A DNA stretch of 64,000 nt from Mycobacterium sp. AT1 (GTDB lineage Bacteria; Actinomycetota; Actinomycetes; Mycobacteriales; Mycobacteriaceae): assembly GCF_002043095.1 (NCBI RefSeq), contig NZ_MVOC01000035.1, positions 140,545 through 204,544 of the forward strand. Reading direction: 5' to 3'. Position numbers and translations under genes: made by a program. The notes under the pieces are model-generated. The model was not told the DNA's origin. It saw nothing but the letters and a program-made list of their open reading frames with translations, and made no database searches. Shown piece by piece: positions 1 to 8,335 of the stretch; within the stretch, counting starts at the first letter, position 1; every line of letters starts with the position of its first letter.

Positions 1-536
1 ACGGCGAAGCCCGCAATGCCGAGCACCAGGAGCACGGCGACGCCGATGCCCACCTGGGACCACGTCAGCGCACGCACCGTCGACGAGACGTCCGACAGGT
101 CGATGGCGACGGTGGTCAGCTCACCGTGCAACCCGCGCACCGTCATCGCCCGCCACTGCACGTCGGAGTGGTCGATCGAATCCACGGTGACGGGAACGGG
201 CCCGACGTCGTTGCTGTCGGGAAGGGCGGGTTCGGCATCGCGATCGTTGACCGCCATCCAGATGCGCCCGTCGGAATCGATGCCGCGGACGTAGAAGTCG
301 GACGGCGGTCGGGCCGGGTTCGGATCCTCCATCGGGGTGGCCGGCATCCGGCGGGGTGCCTGGGCCCAGCCGCGGGAGGCGTCGAGCAGGGTTTCGTCGA
401 CCCGGTTGATCAGGCTGTGCCGCATGATCGAGGTGACGGCGACGCCGGAGGCGAGCAAGCCACACGCCACCAGCACGAGGGTCGCGGCCACCAGACCCAC
501 CCGGAGTGGGATACCGCGCCCCCGAATTCCAGTCAT
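1..536 (-). CDS. phoR: PhoR sensor histidine kinase, N-terminal part (cut by window edge)
   Basis: This is the start of the membrane sensor kinase that phosphorylates PhoP; only about 178 residues lie in the window. The reading begins with a basic stretch, then a hydrophobic segment at about residues 12-35. A periplasmic sensor region follows, and a second hydrophobic segment begins near the left edge (WSQVGIGVAVLLVLGIAGF). I translated it from the complement because the frame runs off the window. The text resembles M. tuberculosis PhoR as I remember it, including the PLRV, LVAATL, RPPS-FYVR and TTVAIDL stretches. The ATG at 536 is chosen because the alignment to that protein begins there; an in-frame ATG at 548 would add four residues. 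It lies 68 bp downstream of phoP on the same strand, so the two form an operon. The HAMP and kinase domains are outside the window. Confidence 0.9.
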   Translation of the reverse strand, partial: MTGIRGRGIPLRVGLVAATLVLVACGLLASGVAVTSIMRHSLINRVDETLLDASRGWAQAPRRMPATPMEDPNPARPPSDFYVRGIDSDGRIWMAVNDRDAEPALPDSNDVGPVPVTVDSIDHSDVQWRAMTVRGLHGELTTVAIDLSDVSSTVRALTWSQVGIGVAVLLVLGIAGFA

Positions 537-604
537 TCCCCTCGTCATTCCGACATTGTGCAAAACGCGTGACCGTCGGCTGGCGAACTCGCGCATATGG
601 CGCG

Positions 605-1324
605 TTAGCGCGGCTCGCGCAGCACGTATCCAACGCCGCGCAGCGTGTGCAGCAGACGCTTCTCACCAGTGTCGATCTTGCGACGCAGGTAGGACACGTA
701 GGACTCGACGACGTTGACGTCGCCACCGAAGTCGTAACGCCAGACGTGGTCGAGGATCTTCGGCTTGGACAGCACCGTGCCTGCGTTGATGATGAAGTAC
801 CGCAGCAGGGTGAACTCGGTCGGCGACAGCGAGACCGGCTCGCCGGCCTTCCACACCTCGTGGGTGTCCTCGTCGAGTTCGATGTCAGCGAACGTCAGCC
901 GGGCGCTGCGGGGCTCTTCGACGCCGCGGCCGGAGCGACGGAGGATGACGCGCAACCGCGCCACGACCTCTTCGAGGCTGAACGGCTTGGTGACGTAGTC
1001 GTCGCCACCGAGAGTCAGGCCGGCGATCTTGTCCTGAAGTGAGTCGCGGGCGGTCAGAAACAGTGCGGGCGCGTCGATGCCGTCGGCGCGCAGCCGACGC
1101 AGCACGCCGAAGCCGTCCATCCCGGGCATCATCACGTCGAGGATGACCGCGTCGGGGCGGATCTCCCGCGCCTTGTCCAAGGCCGCGGGCCCGCTGGACG
1201 CGGTGTGTACCTCGAAGCCCTGGAACTTCAGACTCACCGAGAGCAACTCGACGATGTTGGTTTCGTCGTCGACGACGAGGATTCTCGCTTCGGGGATGAA
1301 CTCCGGAATTGCAGCCATGGCCAT
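605..1324 (-). CDS. phoP: PhoP response regulator (OmpR/PhoB family)
   Basis: PhoP is the DNA-binding response regulator of the PhoPR system, which in mycobacteria controls envelope lipids, virulence functions and pH adaptation. The 239-residue protein has an N-terminal receiver domain (about residues 13-125) with acidic VVDDE, the phospho-acceptor in VILDVMMPGMDG, and LTARD and KPF signature residues. A C-terminal winged-helix domain (about 140-237) ends in HTLRGVGYVLREPR. It is nearly identical to M. tuberculosis PhoP from the receiver domain onward. The ATG at 1324 has a GGGAGGA Shine-Dalgarno about 10 nt upstream; a second ATG at 1318 is possible. It is transcribed toward phoR and has a PhoP box just upstream, which suggests autoregulation. 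In M. tuberculosis phoPR lies next to Rv0756c, and a candidate for that gene sits divergently here too. Confidence 0.97.
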   Translation of the reverse strand: MAMAAIPEFIPEARILVVDDETNIVELLSVSLKFQGFEVHTASSGPAALDKAREIRPDAVILDVMMPGMDGFGVLRRLRADGIDAPALFLTARDSLQDKIAGLTLGGDDYVTKPFSLEEVVARLRVILRRSGRGVEEPRSARLTFADIELDEDTHEVWKAGEPVSLSPTEFTLLRYFIINAGTVLSKPKILDHVWRYDFGGDVNVVESYVSYLRRKIDTGEKRLLHTLRGVGYVLREPR

Positions 1325-1368
1325 AGGAACAATGTCCTCCCATTCACATGGCCTGACGCTGCCGGAGC

Positions 1369-1386
1369 GCTGTGAGATTCCTGTGA
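1369..1386. promoter_or_regulatory. PhoP box (direct repeat) upstream of phoP
   Basis: On the minus strand the sequence reads TCACAGG-AATC-TCACAGC: two 7-bp direct repeats separated by 4 bp, with one mismatch. This matches the described mycobacterial PhoP-binding pattern of tandem TCACAGC units with 4-bp spacing. It lies 45 bp upstream of the phoP start codon and 48 bp upstream of the divergent gene at 1435. It could therefore mediate phoP autoregulation and also affect the divergent gene. Confidence 0.8.
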
Positions 1387-1434
1387 GTTGATCTCAGGGA
1401 AGCTGGGTGTGATCCCCGCCATAGACTGAGGACC

Positions 1435-2250
1435 ATGAATCTCGGCAAAGCCCTCGTCGACGTGGCGACCGCACCGGCCCGCATCGGCCTTGCCGTCGCC
1501 GACATCGGCCTCGGCATCGCCACCGAGACGCTGGCCGTCGTCCAACGGGGACTCGACGACGCTCACGTGCCCGCAGGCAGGTCCTCGCTGGCTCAGCTGC
1601 TGGGGCTCGAAGACGCCGTCGAACGCGCCAACCGCCTGGCCCACCTGATGGACGACGACGCCCCGCTCGGGCGAGCGTTGGCCCCCGACGGGCCACTCAA
1701 CAGACTGCTGCGACCTGGTGGGCTCGTCGACCAGCTCACCGCCGAGGGCGGCCTGCTCGACCGGATGACCGCCGAGAACGGTCCCGTCGCCCGCGCGGTG
1801 GCGCCCGGTGGACTGATCGACCAGGTGACGTCCGAGGGTGGTCTCGTCGACCGTTTGACTACCGACGACGGAGCCGTGTCCCGGGTGATCGCGCCGGGCG
1901 GACTCGCCGACCAGCTGCTCGCCAACGACGGTCTGATCGAGCGCATCCTGCGCGAGGACGGCGTCGCCGACAAATTGCTCGCCGAGGGCGGTCTGCTCGA
2001 CACCCTCACCGCCGAGCAGGGCGCGCTGATGAAGCTCGCCGACGTGGCCGACACCCTCAACCGGCTCGCCCCCGGACTCGAGGCGCTGACCCCGACCATC
2101 GACGCGCTGCACGAAGCCGTCATCACCCTCAGCCAGGTCGTCAATCCGCTGAGCAACATCGCGGGCCGAATCCCGCTGCCACGCTCGCGTGGGCGGCGGC
2201 CGACGCCTAGTGCGGTACCCGCCCCACAGGTCATAGACGCCGACGAGTGA
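1435..2250 (+). CDS. Decapeptide-repeat protein (possible Rv0756c equivalent)
   Basis: This is a 271-residue protein of unknown function. Residues 1-60 look helical and amphipathic. Residues 75-194 are a run of about twelve 10-residue repeats of the form GGL-x-D-x-LTAE (for example GGLVDQLTAE, GGLLDRMTAE, GGLIDQVTSE, DGLIERILRE). The repeats are followed by a hydrophobic helix-like stretch and a basic, proline-rich tail. No signal peptide or membrane segment is evident. It is divergent from phoP with a PhoP box between them, so co-regulation is possible. In M. tuberculosis the gene beside phoP is the conserved hypothetical Rv0756c, and I infer equivalence from position only. The ATG start follows the phoP-side intergenic region directly, with no strong Shine-Dalgarno. 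Confidence 0.85.
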   Translation: MNLGKALVDVATAPARIGLAVADIGLGIATETLAVVQRGLDDAHVPAGRSSLAQLLGLEDAVERANRLAHLMDDDAPLGRALAPDGPLNRLLRPGGLVDQLTAEGGLLDRMTAENGPVARAVAPGGLIDQVTSEGGLVDRLTTDDGAVSRVIAPGGLADQLLANDGLIERILREDGVADKLLAEGGLLDTLTAEQGALMKLADVADTLNRLAPGLEALTPTIDALHEAVITLSQVVNPLSNIAGRIPLPRSRGRRPTPSAVPAPQVIDADE

Positions 2251-2271
2251 GCCGTTAAGCTAGGCGTGCAC

Positions 2272-2346
2272 GCCTCCTTAGCTCAGCGGTAGAGCAACGC
2301 TCTTGTAAAGCGTAGGCCATCGGTTCGATCCCGATAGGGGGCTCCA
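2272..2346 (+). tRNA. tRNA-Thr (anticodon TGT)
   Basis: A full cloverleaf can be drawn. The acceptor stem is GCCTCCT paired with AGGGGGC (one G-T pair), and the D-arm is GCTC/GAGC. The anticodon stem is ACGCT/AGCGT with loop CTTGTAA, giving anticodon TGT. The T-arm is ATCGG/CCGAT around TTCGATC. The discriminator base is T2343 and the CCA end is encoded (2344-2346). Confidence 0.97.
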
Positions 2347-2389
2347 ACTCCCGCAAGCGTTGTCGGTGGTAGGACCTACCGTCGCACCC

Positions 2390-2794
2390 ATGAGACAGTG
2401 CCGCGGCTGTGGTTCCCCACTCTCGAAGCGCAGCCAGAAGGTGTACTGCAGCAATGCGTGTCAGGCTGTGGTGCGGCGCGCAACCGGTACCAAGCTGTGG
2501 CTCGAGACCGGTGAGGCGTGCATCGCCGGATATCGCGGCCACTACATCCGGCAATACCTCTCCGACGCCCAAGGCGGTTGCTGCGCAATCTGCGGCGGAG
2601 CGAACAGGTGGTTGGGCGCGCACCTCGCCTTGGTGTTGGACCACGTCGACGGGAACCCGACCAACAACCGACGGGAGAACCTGCGGCTGGTCTGCCCAAA
2701 CTGCGACTCGCAGCTGGCGACGTACAAGAGTCGCAACCGTGGCAACGGCCGGCACTCCCGACGCCAGCGATACGCCGACGGGCAGTCGTACTAG
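2390..2794 (+). CDS. HNH endonuclease-like protein
   Basis: This is a small zinc-binding HNH-type nuclease of 134 residues from the ATG at 2390. The N-terminus has a CxxC...C pattern (CRGCG, YCSNAC) like a zinc ribbon. The HNH core follows: CAICGG, then LVLDHVDGNPTNNRRENLRLVCPNC. Together these carry the paired CxxC metal-binding cysteines, the DH histidine pair and the N-R-NL motif of McrA-like enzymes. It starts 44 bp after the tRNA-Thr. An upstream TTG at 2360 would begin only 14 bp after the tRNA and is less likely. The substrate is unknown. Such genes beside tRNAs can be remnants of integrated elements, but no integrase or att repeat is visible. Confidence 0.85.
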   Translation: MRQCRGCGSPLSKRSQKVYCSNACQAVVRRATGTKLWLETGEACIAGYRGHYIRQYLSDAQGGCCAICGGANRWLGAHLALVLDHVDGNPTNNRRENLRLVCPNCDSQLATYKSRNRGNGRHSRRQRYADGQSY

Positions 2795-2859
2795 CCCCGA
2801 TCCGACCCCGGCGCGCGGTAGTGTCCGCTACGAAATAGCAAACAGCCGAGGAGGAGTCC

Positions 2860-3219
2860 GTGTCCGAAGCCGGTGTATGGGTGGCCTGGGGAATTCCGGC
2901 CCGCGGACGCGAGGGCCAGGCGCTGGCGCTTCTGAAGTCGTCGCTGACCACGTACCTCGAACAACTCTCCGCCGACGGCCGAATCGAGCGCTTCGACGCC
3001 GCAATCCTCAGGCCGCAGACCACCGAACTCGGTGGCTTCATCCTCATCCAGGGCACCCACGACCAAATCGAGGCGCTCCGCACCGACCAGGGCTTTCAGA
3101 CGTGGGCCACCCAGATCCAGTTGGTCGCCGACAAGGTCGGAATCGTCGACGCCTGGGTCGGCGACGGACTGTCGGAGGCCTTCGCGCTGTACGAAGACGC
3201 GTTGAAGGAGCTCGGCTGA
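2860..3219 (+). CDS. Conserved hypothetical protein, 119 aa
   Basis: I do not recognise a named family for this protein. It starts at a GTG preceded by a strong AGGAGGAG Shine-Dalgarno 5-7 nt upstream, which makes expression credible. It is soluble, with no signal peptide or membrane helix. Alternating strand-like and helix-like segments (GVWVAWGIP, GFILIQGT, IQLVADKVGIVDAWVGDG) suggest a small alpha/beta fold such as a dimeric ferredoxin-like barrel, but that is a guess. It is followed by the DUF4185 gene 111 bp downstream on the same strand. Nothing in the context points to a pathway. Confidence 0.75.
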   Translation: MSEAGVWVAWGIPARGREGQALALLKSSLTTYLEQLSADGRIERFDAAILRPQTTELGGFILIQGTHDQIEALRTDQGFQTWATQIQLVADKVGIVDAWVGDGLSEAFALYEDALKELG

Positions 3220-3330
3220 CCGCTCCGGCGGTAACGCAAGCGGCTCCTGCGACGAAGGCAACAGGAGTGAACGTTGTGAAAGTCAGCCTTCACCGGGGAA
3301 GAGCAGTTCAGCGCGTCGGGAGGGCCAGTC

Positions 3331-5514
3331 ATGGGAGCGTCGAGATACATCGGTCGAGTGGGCGGTCTAGCCGTCGCACTGGGAGTCGGGACCGCGGTGG
3401 CGACGGGATACGGCGTCGCCAACGCCGACGAGACGTCCACCAGCTCGTCGAGTAGCCAGTCCGCGAGCGCCAACGCCTCCGGCACCGCAACGTCGACGAA
3501 CACCGGCACCTCGACGAACACCGGCACCGAGGGCGCCGCCCCCGCCGCAGCGCAGGCCTCGACCGCGCCAACGGCCACCGGTTCCGACGACAAGCCGACG
3601 GGCTCGACGACCACCTCGGGCTCGGTCACCAGCGGGGTCGTCAGCGCCCAGACCAACACCGGCAGCTCCGGCAGCACGGCGTCCCCCACCCCCAAGCCGA
3701 CCGTCGAACCAGAAGCCGAGCCCGAGCCCGAGCCCGAGCCGACGACACCGGAAGTGCCGGACACCACGCCGACGCCAGCGCCGACCGCGACGCCGACCCC
3801 CAGCCCGACGCCCACCAAGAAGCCCAAGCCAAACGCCACCGCGGCCGTGTCCACCCCTGCACCGACGGTGACCGACACGTCGAAGGCGGACAGCGGCAAG
3901 ACATCCGAGCCGAAGACCGTCACACCGACCGTGGCCAAGCAGGACGTCGACGGCCCGGCCCCCAAGATCGCCAGCCTCGCCGTCGTCTCGGCCGACGCAA
4001 AGTCGGCGTCCGACGCACAGGTCACCCTCGTCACGGTCACGCCAGAGACCCCCGCACGCCAGGCACCCCCGAACCCACTGGCCGTGGTGAGCGGCGTGGT
4101 GTCGAGCGTCGTCAACTGGATGCTGACCCCGTTCATGGGCGCGGGCTCACCGACTCCCGCCGAACCACCGCTGGCGTGGTCGTTGCTTGCGTTCGCGCGT
4201 CGCGAGTTCGACCACTTCGTCAACGCCGTCACCGGGCGCGCCACCCAGACCCCGGCCAAGGCCGTCGACGCCACCAGCGTCTCGTTGGCCGCAGCCACCG
4301 CCGCCTTCGCTCAGGCGGCTGCGGTCAACGTGCCCGGATTCCCGCTTCCCGGTGCGCAATTGAGCCCGTCCACCCAGTTCGTCCAGTGGGTCACGGGCAA
4401 CTATCAGACCGGCAACCCGTTGATCGCCGACACCCTGAAGCGTTTCGGCATCAACGGCACCGACGTCGGCGTCATGTGGGACAACGGCATGGTCGACGAT
4501 CCCACCACGCCGTACAACGAGCATCAGGTGCTGATGGCCTTCGGCGACACCTTCAGCGGCGCCAACATGACCGGCAACTGGCGTTTCAACGTGCTGCTCC
4601 GCAGCGCCGACACCGACCTCTCCGACGGCATGACCATTCCCAATGGAGAGTGGTTCAACGGCAACATGTTCGGCGGCACGCCGCTCAGCAGCCCCACCAC
4701 CGCACGGCAGATCATCCACCCCTCCGGGCTGCCCGCCGGTGTCACCCTCATCCCCACCGCGGGCATCTCCATCCCGACGCCCGGCACCCAGTTCGGCGTC
4801 ACCCAGTACGTGAACTTCATGTCGGTGAGCAACTGGGGCGCGGCGGGCACGTGGTCCACCAACTACTCCGCAATCGCCTACTCCACGGACAACGGCGAGA
4901 ACTGGACCGTCGCACCGACTTCGGTGCGTTACAACTCACCCGTCGGCGGCAACGACAAATTCCAGCAGGGCGCCTTCGTCCGACCGGGCGACGGTTACGT
5001 CTACAACTACGGGACACCCAACGGCCGCCAGGGCGCGGCGTACGTGTCGCGCGTCGCTGAGAAGGACATCCTCGACACCAGCAAGTACGAGTACTACAGC
5101 AAGGGCAAGGCTGGCGGCTGGTTCGGCATCGGCGCCACCCCGGCGGGCTGGTACAAGAACCAGCCGGCCAAGGCCACGGCCGCGTTCGGCCAGGACACCG
5201 GCGCATGCGGTGTCGGGAAGCCGGGCAACCAGGTCAGTGAGATGTCGGTCCAGTACAACAAGCAACTCAAGAAGTACGTCGTCCTCCACGGCGATCAGTT
5301 CAACAACATCGTGATGCGCACCTCGGACACCCCTCAGGGCACCTGGTCGAGCGCGAAGATTCTGATGGCACAGCAGCAGGGCGGCATCTACGCGCCGATG
5401 ATGCATCCGTGGTCGTCGTCGACGATGGGGACCGGCACCGACCTGTACTGGAACCTGTCGCTGTGGTCGGAGTACAACGTGATGTTGATGAAGACCGATC
5501 TCACCAAGGTCTAG
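3331..5514 (+). CDS. Secreted DUF4185 protein with long Thr/Pro/Ser linker
   Basis: This is a 727-residue exported protein of unknown activity. Residues 1-32 are a Sec signal peptide with a likely cleavage after ANA. Residues 33-230 are low complexity and rich in Ser, Thr, Pro and Ala, with EPEPEPEP and PTPTP runs; they look like an extended wall-spanning or glycosylated linker. From about residue 335 a globular domain begins (motifs VGVMWDNG, FGDTFSG, NWRFNVLLRS, YSTDNGENW). This is typical of DUF4185, a beta-propeller-like domain related in appearance to glycoside hydrolase folds. Mycobacteria carry several such proteins. It is followed 8 bp later by a second secreted protein, so the pair may be co-transcribed. 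Confidence 0.88.
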   Translation: MGASRYIGRVGGLAVALGVGTAVATGYGVANADETSTSSSSSQSASANASGTATSTNTGTSTNTGTEGAAPAAAQASTAPTATGSDDKPTGSTTTSGSVTSGVVSAQTNTGSSGSTASPTPKPTVEPEAEPEPEPEPTTPEVPDTTPTPAPTATPTPSPTPTKKPKPNATAAVSTPAPTVTDTSKADSGKTSEPKTVTPTVAKQDVDGPAPKIASLAVVSADAKSASDAQVTLVTVTPETPARQAPPNPLAVVSGVVSSVVNWMLTPFMGAGSPTPAEPPLAWSLLAFARREFDHFVNAVTGRATQTPAKAVDATSVSLAAATAAFAQAAAVNVPGFPLPGAQLSPSTQFVQWVTGNYQTGNPLIADTLKRFGINGTDVGVMWDNGMVDDPTTPYNEHQVLMAFGDTFSGANMTGNWRFNVLLRSADTDLSDGMTIPNGEWFNGNMFGGTPLSSPTTARQIIHPSGLPAGVTLIPTAGISIPTPGTQFGVTQYVNFMSVSNWGAAGTWSTNYSAIAYSTDNGENWTVAPTSVRYNSPVGGNDKFQQGAFVRPGDGYVYNYGTPNGRQGAAYVSRVAEKDILDTSKYEYYSKGKAGGWFGIGATPAGWYKNQPAKATAAFGQDTGACGVGKPGNQVSEMSVQYNKQLKKYVVLHGDQFNNIVMRTSDTPQGTWSSAKILMAQQQGGIYAPMMHPWSSSTMGTGTDLYWNLSLWSEYNVMLMKTDLTKV

Positions 5515-5522
5515 GCCGACAC

Positions 5523-5999
5523 GTGTTGCGGTGCATCGCGATCGGGGTGACGGCGGCGGCGTTCGCGTCGCCGCTCGCGGTGGCCGACGCCGATCCCGTT
5601 GCGCCGCAGACGAATGCTTCGTGCACCGCGGAGGTGAAGGACGCGCTGACCTGGCCAGCCGGCGCCACCGCACCGATGGTGTGCGACGGCGTCAACTGGC
5701 AACCTGTCGCCGATCCCTATCCGATGAGCGACGAGTGGCTGAGCACCGGACCAGTGATGACGCTGCACGGCCAGGGACGTCGCAACCCCATGCTCGAATC
5801 AGGCCGCTGGACGGCCACCCCGCTGTCCCCTGAGAGCACCTGCGGGGCAACTCAATTCGCGGTGGTCTCCGGCACGCCGACCCTGACTCCGCCGCAATCC
5901 GATCGAGGCGAACCCGGTCGGACCCTGACGCTGGAAGTGGTACCCCGGCTGTTCACCATCGAGCTGACCGGCGACTGCTTGTGGCAGCGATTGCCCTAG
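5523..5999 (+). CDS. Small secreted hypothetical protein
   Basis: This is a 158-residue protein starting at GTG 5523 (MLRCIAIGVTAAAF...), which places a clean signal peptide at the N-terminus with cleavage near residues 22-24 (ADA). An earlier in-frame start would lie inside the upstream gene. The mature part has four cysteines (CTAEV, VCDGV, TCGAT, DCLW), suggesting disulphides in the cell envelope. No family recognised. It begins 8 bp after the DUF4185 stop and ends 10 bp from the convergent DKNYY gene. Confidence 0.75.
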   Translation: MLRCIAIGVTAAAFASPLAVADADPVAPQTNASCTAEVKDALTWPAGATAPMVCDGVNWQPVADPYPMSDEWLSTGPVMTLHGQGRRNPMLESGRWTATPLSPESTCGATQFAVVSGTPTLTPPQSDRGEPGRTLTLEVVPRLFTIELTGDCLWQRLP

Positions 6000-6009
6000 G
6001 CCTGGCCCG

Positions 6010-6909
6010 CTACGGCGCGAAGAAGACCGACGTCTCCGAGCAGCCGGTAACCGCGTGGCCCGACGGGAACGAGCGGGGATCGGCATCGACGATGACGTCG
6101 TCGCGGTAGAACGCGTGCGTCGCGTCCGCGGCACATTCGAAGTCCGCGTTCAACACGTGGAACGTCGCGCCGTCGGCGTCGGGAATCGGCGTGCCCATCC
6201 AATAGCCGTGACGGTCGTCGCGGGCGAAGGGGCCTTCGAGCGCGTCGAACGACGGGACGTCGGCGTCGACGATGCGATCGGTGCCGTAGAAGACGTTGGC
6301 GCCGTCGCGTGAGTAGCCGTCCCTGAGCACCCGGAAGGTGGCCGGGTCGGCACCGACGACGGAGTTGCCGTTCACGTGCACGGTCCGATCGTCCTTCGTG
6401 AACAGGTAGTAGTCCGTGTCCGAGACGATCGAGAAGTGCGTGGGATCGTCCGACAGCACCCTGCCGTCGGACCAATACACCGCGCGGCCGTCCTTGGCCA
6501 AGTTGCCGTCGAGCAGCTCGAAGTTGGTCGGGTCGTCGCTGAGCACCGTGTCGCGTTGGTAGACGTGGCCGTCGTCCTTTGCGAAATCAGGGCGGTCGAG
6601 CAGGACGAAGCTGTCGGGATTCGCCTCGGGAAGCGGCCTGCCGTCGACGTATACCGTCGAACGGTCCTTCGCGAACGTCCGGTCCAATGGGGCGAACGAC
6701 GCCGCATCGGCACCGTCGACCTGGGATGCCCTACCCGGAAAACCCCGAAGGTAGAACACCGTGTCTCCGCGGACGTGATAGCCGGCCGACTCGAAGAGCG
6801 AGTCGGGCGCCGCGTCCCGACCACAGGCCGTCATCGTGGCCACGACGGCGACACACGCAACGGCGACGAGCCGCCGCCGTCGCCGTGGCTGGTGCGGCGA
6901 ACCTGTCAT
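6010..6909 (-). CDS. DKNYY-repeat lipoprotein
   Basis: This is a 299-residue putative lipoprotein. The N-terminus is very basic (QPRRRRR), then hydrophobic, ending in a lipobox-like TMTAC near residue 29. The mature part is built of about nine repeats of roughly 25 residues with the pattern 'FAKDxxxVYxxxxPLxxADPxSFxxL', the hallmark of the DKNYY family found in bacterial surface proteins of unknown role. The ATG at 6909 is chosen because it gives a proper export signal; the frame remains open upstream without a coding look. It converges with the gene ending at 5999. The final residues include a cysteine (VTGCSETSVFF). Confidence 0.82.
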   Translation of the reverse strand: MTGSPHQPRRRRRLVAVACVAVVATMTACGRDAAPDSLFESAGYHVRGDTVFYLRGFPGRASQVDGADAASFAPLDRTFAKDRSTVYVDGRPLPEANPDSFVLLDRPDFAKDDGHVYQRDTVLSDDPTNFELLDGNLAKDGRAVYWSDGRVLSDDPTHFSIVSDTDYYLFTKDDRTVHVNGNSVVGADPATFRVLRDGYSRDGANVFYGTDRIVDADVPSFDALEGPFARDDRHGYWMGTPIPDADGATFHVLNADFECAADATHAFYRDDVIVDADPRSFPSGHAVTGCSETSVFFAP

Positions 6910-7122
6910 GGGGCAACGGTACTCGTCATCTTGGTCCTGACCCACGAACCCTAGTTCGACGTACCGGTGCTGGCGGTGACCCTGCGCCTGCCGCACATTG
7001 GTTGTCGGTGCCACTCCCGCATCCACCACGACGGCTCGTAACACCGGTCTGCAACCAGCCGATACGGGTATGAGAATTTGCCGACGTAGGGTCGGGTCGT
7101 GGCTCGCGAGACAGGGGATGAC

Positions 7123-7467
7123 ATGGGATTGAAGAACCTCGGCGCAGCACTTCTCGCCGGTGCCGCGTCCGTCGTCGTGGCGACGGCGGTCCCGGCACAC
7201 GCGGACCCCACCGACGACGCGCGATCGGAACAGATCGACCAGGCGTTCCTCAAGGCCGTCAAGGATCAGGGCCTGAAGTTGAAGTCGGACGGGTTCGCCC
7301 TCGACCTGGCCCACTCGACGTGCGACGTGTTGACCCGCACCGGGTCGGTCGAGAACGCGTTGCGCCACGTCCAGAACGCCACCGACTGGTCGGACAGCAA
7401 GAAGATTGGCTCCTTCGGCAGCCTCGCGGTGCAGGGCTACTGCCCGACGTCGATGCCCAAGAAGTAA
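7123..7467 (+). CDS. Secreted DUF732 family protein
   Basis: This is a 114-residue exported protein starting at ATG 7123, preceded by a GGGGA Shine-Dalgarno. The signal peptide ends at PAHA/DP around residue 27. The mature domain (DQAFLKAVKDQG...DLAHSTCDVLTRTG...) has the two conserved cysteines and helical pattern of DUF732, a family of small secreted proteins almost confined to mycobacteria. The function is unknown. It converges with the SDR gene, the two stops being 8 bp apart. Confidence 0.85.
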   Translation: MGLKNLGAALLAGAASVVVATAVPAHADPTDDARSEQIDQAFLKAVKDQGLKLKSDGFALDLAHSTCDVLTRTGSVENALRHVQNATDWSDSKKIGSFGSLAVQGYCPTSMPKK

Positions 7468-7475
7468 CCCGCCGT

Positions 7476-8315
7476 CTAGTCGACCACTCCGCGCAGGCCG
7501 TCGGCGCCGAAGACGGGTTCGAGCATCGCCGAGTAATCGGGGCCTCGCCGCACCAGCTGGCCACCGTCGACGTTGATCACCTGCCCGGTGATCCAGCTCG
7601 CGGCGTCGCTGAGCAGGAAGACCGACGCGTTGGCGACGTCGGCGACCTCACCGACCCGCGGCAGTGGGGTACTGACGCGGTAGTCCTCGCTGAGTTCCGG
7701 CGAATCAAGCACCAGCGCAACGAGTTCGGTGCGGATGAGTCCCGGCCGGATCGAGTTGACCCGCACCCACGACGCGCCGAGCTCGTCGGCTCCCAGCTGC
7801 ATCATGTGGTCGATCGCCGACTTGCTGACCCCGTACGCCCCGAACCACCGGTGGGTGTTGCTGGCCGCGACCGACGAGATGCCGACGAATGAGCCGCCGC
7901 CACCGCGGACCATCTCCCGTGCGGTGTGCTTGAGCACGTACATGGTGCCGTTGACGTTGAGGTCGACGGTGCGTCGCCACGCGTCGGAGTCGACCTGGGT
8001 GATCGGGCCGATCGTCTCGGACCCACCCGCACAGTGCACGACGCCGTTGAGGCGACCGCGCCAGGCGGTCGCCGCCTCCACCATCGCGGCGACTTCGTCC
8101 TCGTTGGTGACGTCGGCGGGCTCGTACCTGACCTCGCCCGAGCCGTCACCCGCTGCGGCGGTGATCTCCTCCTGCGCGGCGGCGAGCCTGTCGGCGTTGC
8201 GCCCGACGAGAACCACGTCGCCACCAGAGGCCACGACGGCAGTGGCAACTCCCTTGCCGATGCCGCTTCCACCACCCGTGACGATGATCGTCCGATCCGT
8301 CAATGAAAGCTGCAC
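7476..8315 (-). CDS. Short-chain dehydrogenase/reductase behind a KstR-type operator
   Basis: This is a 279-residue SDR oxidoreductase, presumably NAD(P)-dependent. The Rossmann motif TGGGSGIG is at residues 13-20, the catalytic S and YxxxK lie in GISSVAAS...YGVSK, and the NVNG and PGLIRT segments are in place. The family oxidises or reduces hydroxyl/keto groups on many substrates. The KstR-type operator 21 bp upstream argues for a role in sterol breakdown, possibly on a hydroxyacyl or hydroxysteroid intermediate. An M. tuberculosis counterpart may be one of the KstR-linked SDRs, but I cannot assign which. The ATG start gives the normal family length. Confidence 0.88.
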   Translation of the reverse strand: MQLSLTDRTIIVTGGGSGIGKGVATAVVASGGDVVLVGRNADRLAAAQEEITAAAGDGSGEVRYEPADVTNEDEVAAMVEAATAWRGRLNGVVHCAGGSETIGPITQVDSDAWRRTVDLNVNGTMYVLKHTAREMVRGGGGSFVGISSVAASNTHRWFGAYGVSKSAIDHMMQLGADELGASWVRVNSIRPGLIRTELVALVLDSPELSEDYRVSTPLPRVGEVADVANASVFLLSDAASWITGQVINVDGGQLVRRGPDYSAMLEPVFGADGLRGVVD

Positions 8316-8335
8316 ATCGCCCCCGTCGAGAGAAA

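Noticed and set aside
3661..3850. Possible CRISPR or tandem DNA repeat in the Pro/Glu-rich stretch
   Set aside because: The periodic look comes from EPEP and PTPTP codons in one protein linker; there are no conserved repeats with unique spacers.
3096..4298. 400-codon minus-strand open frame opposite the DUF4185 gene
   Set aside because: It lies across the Thr/Pro-rich linker, whose complement stays open because of codon bias; it has no start signal or homology.
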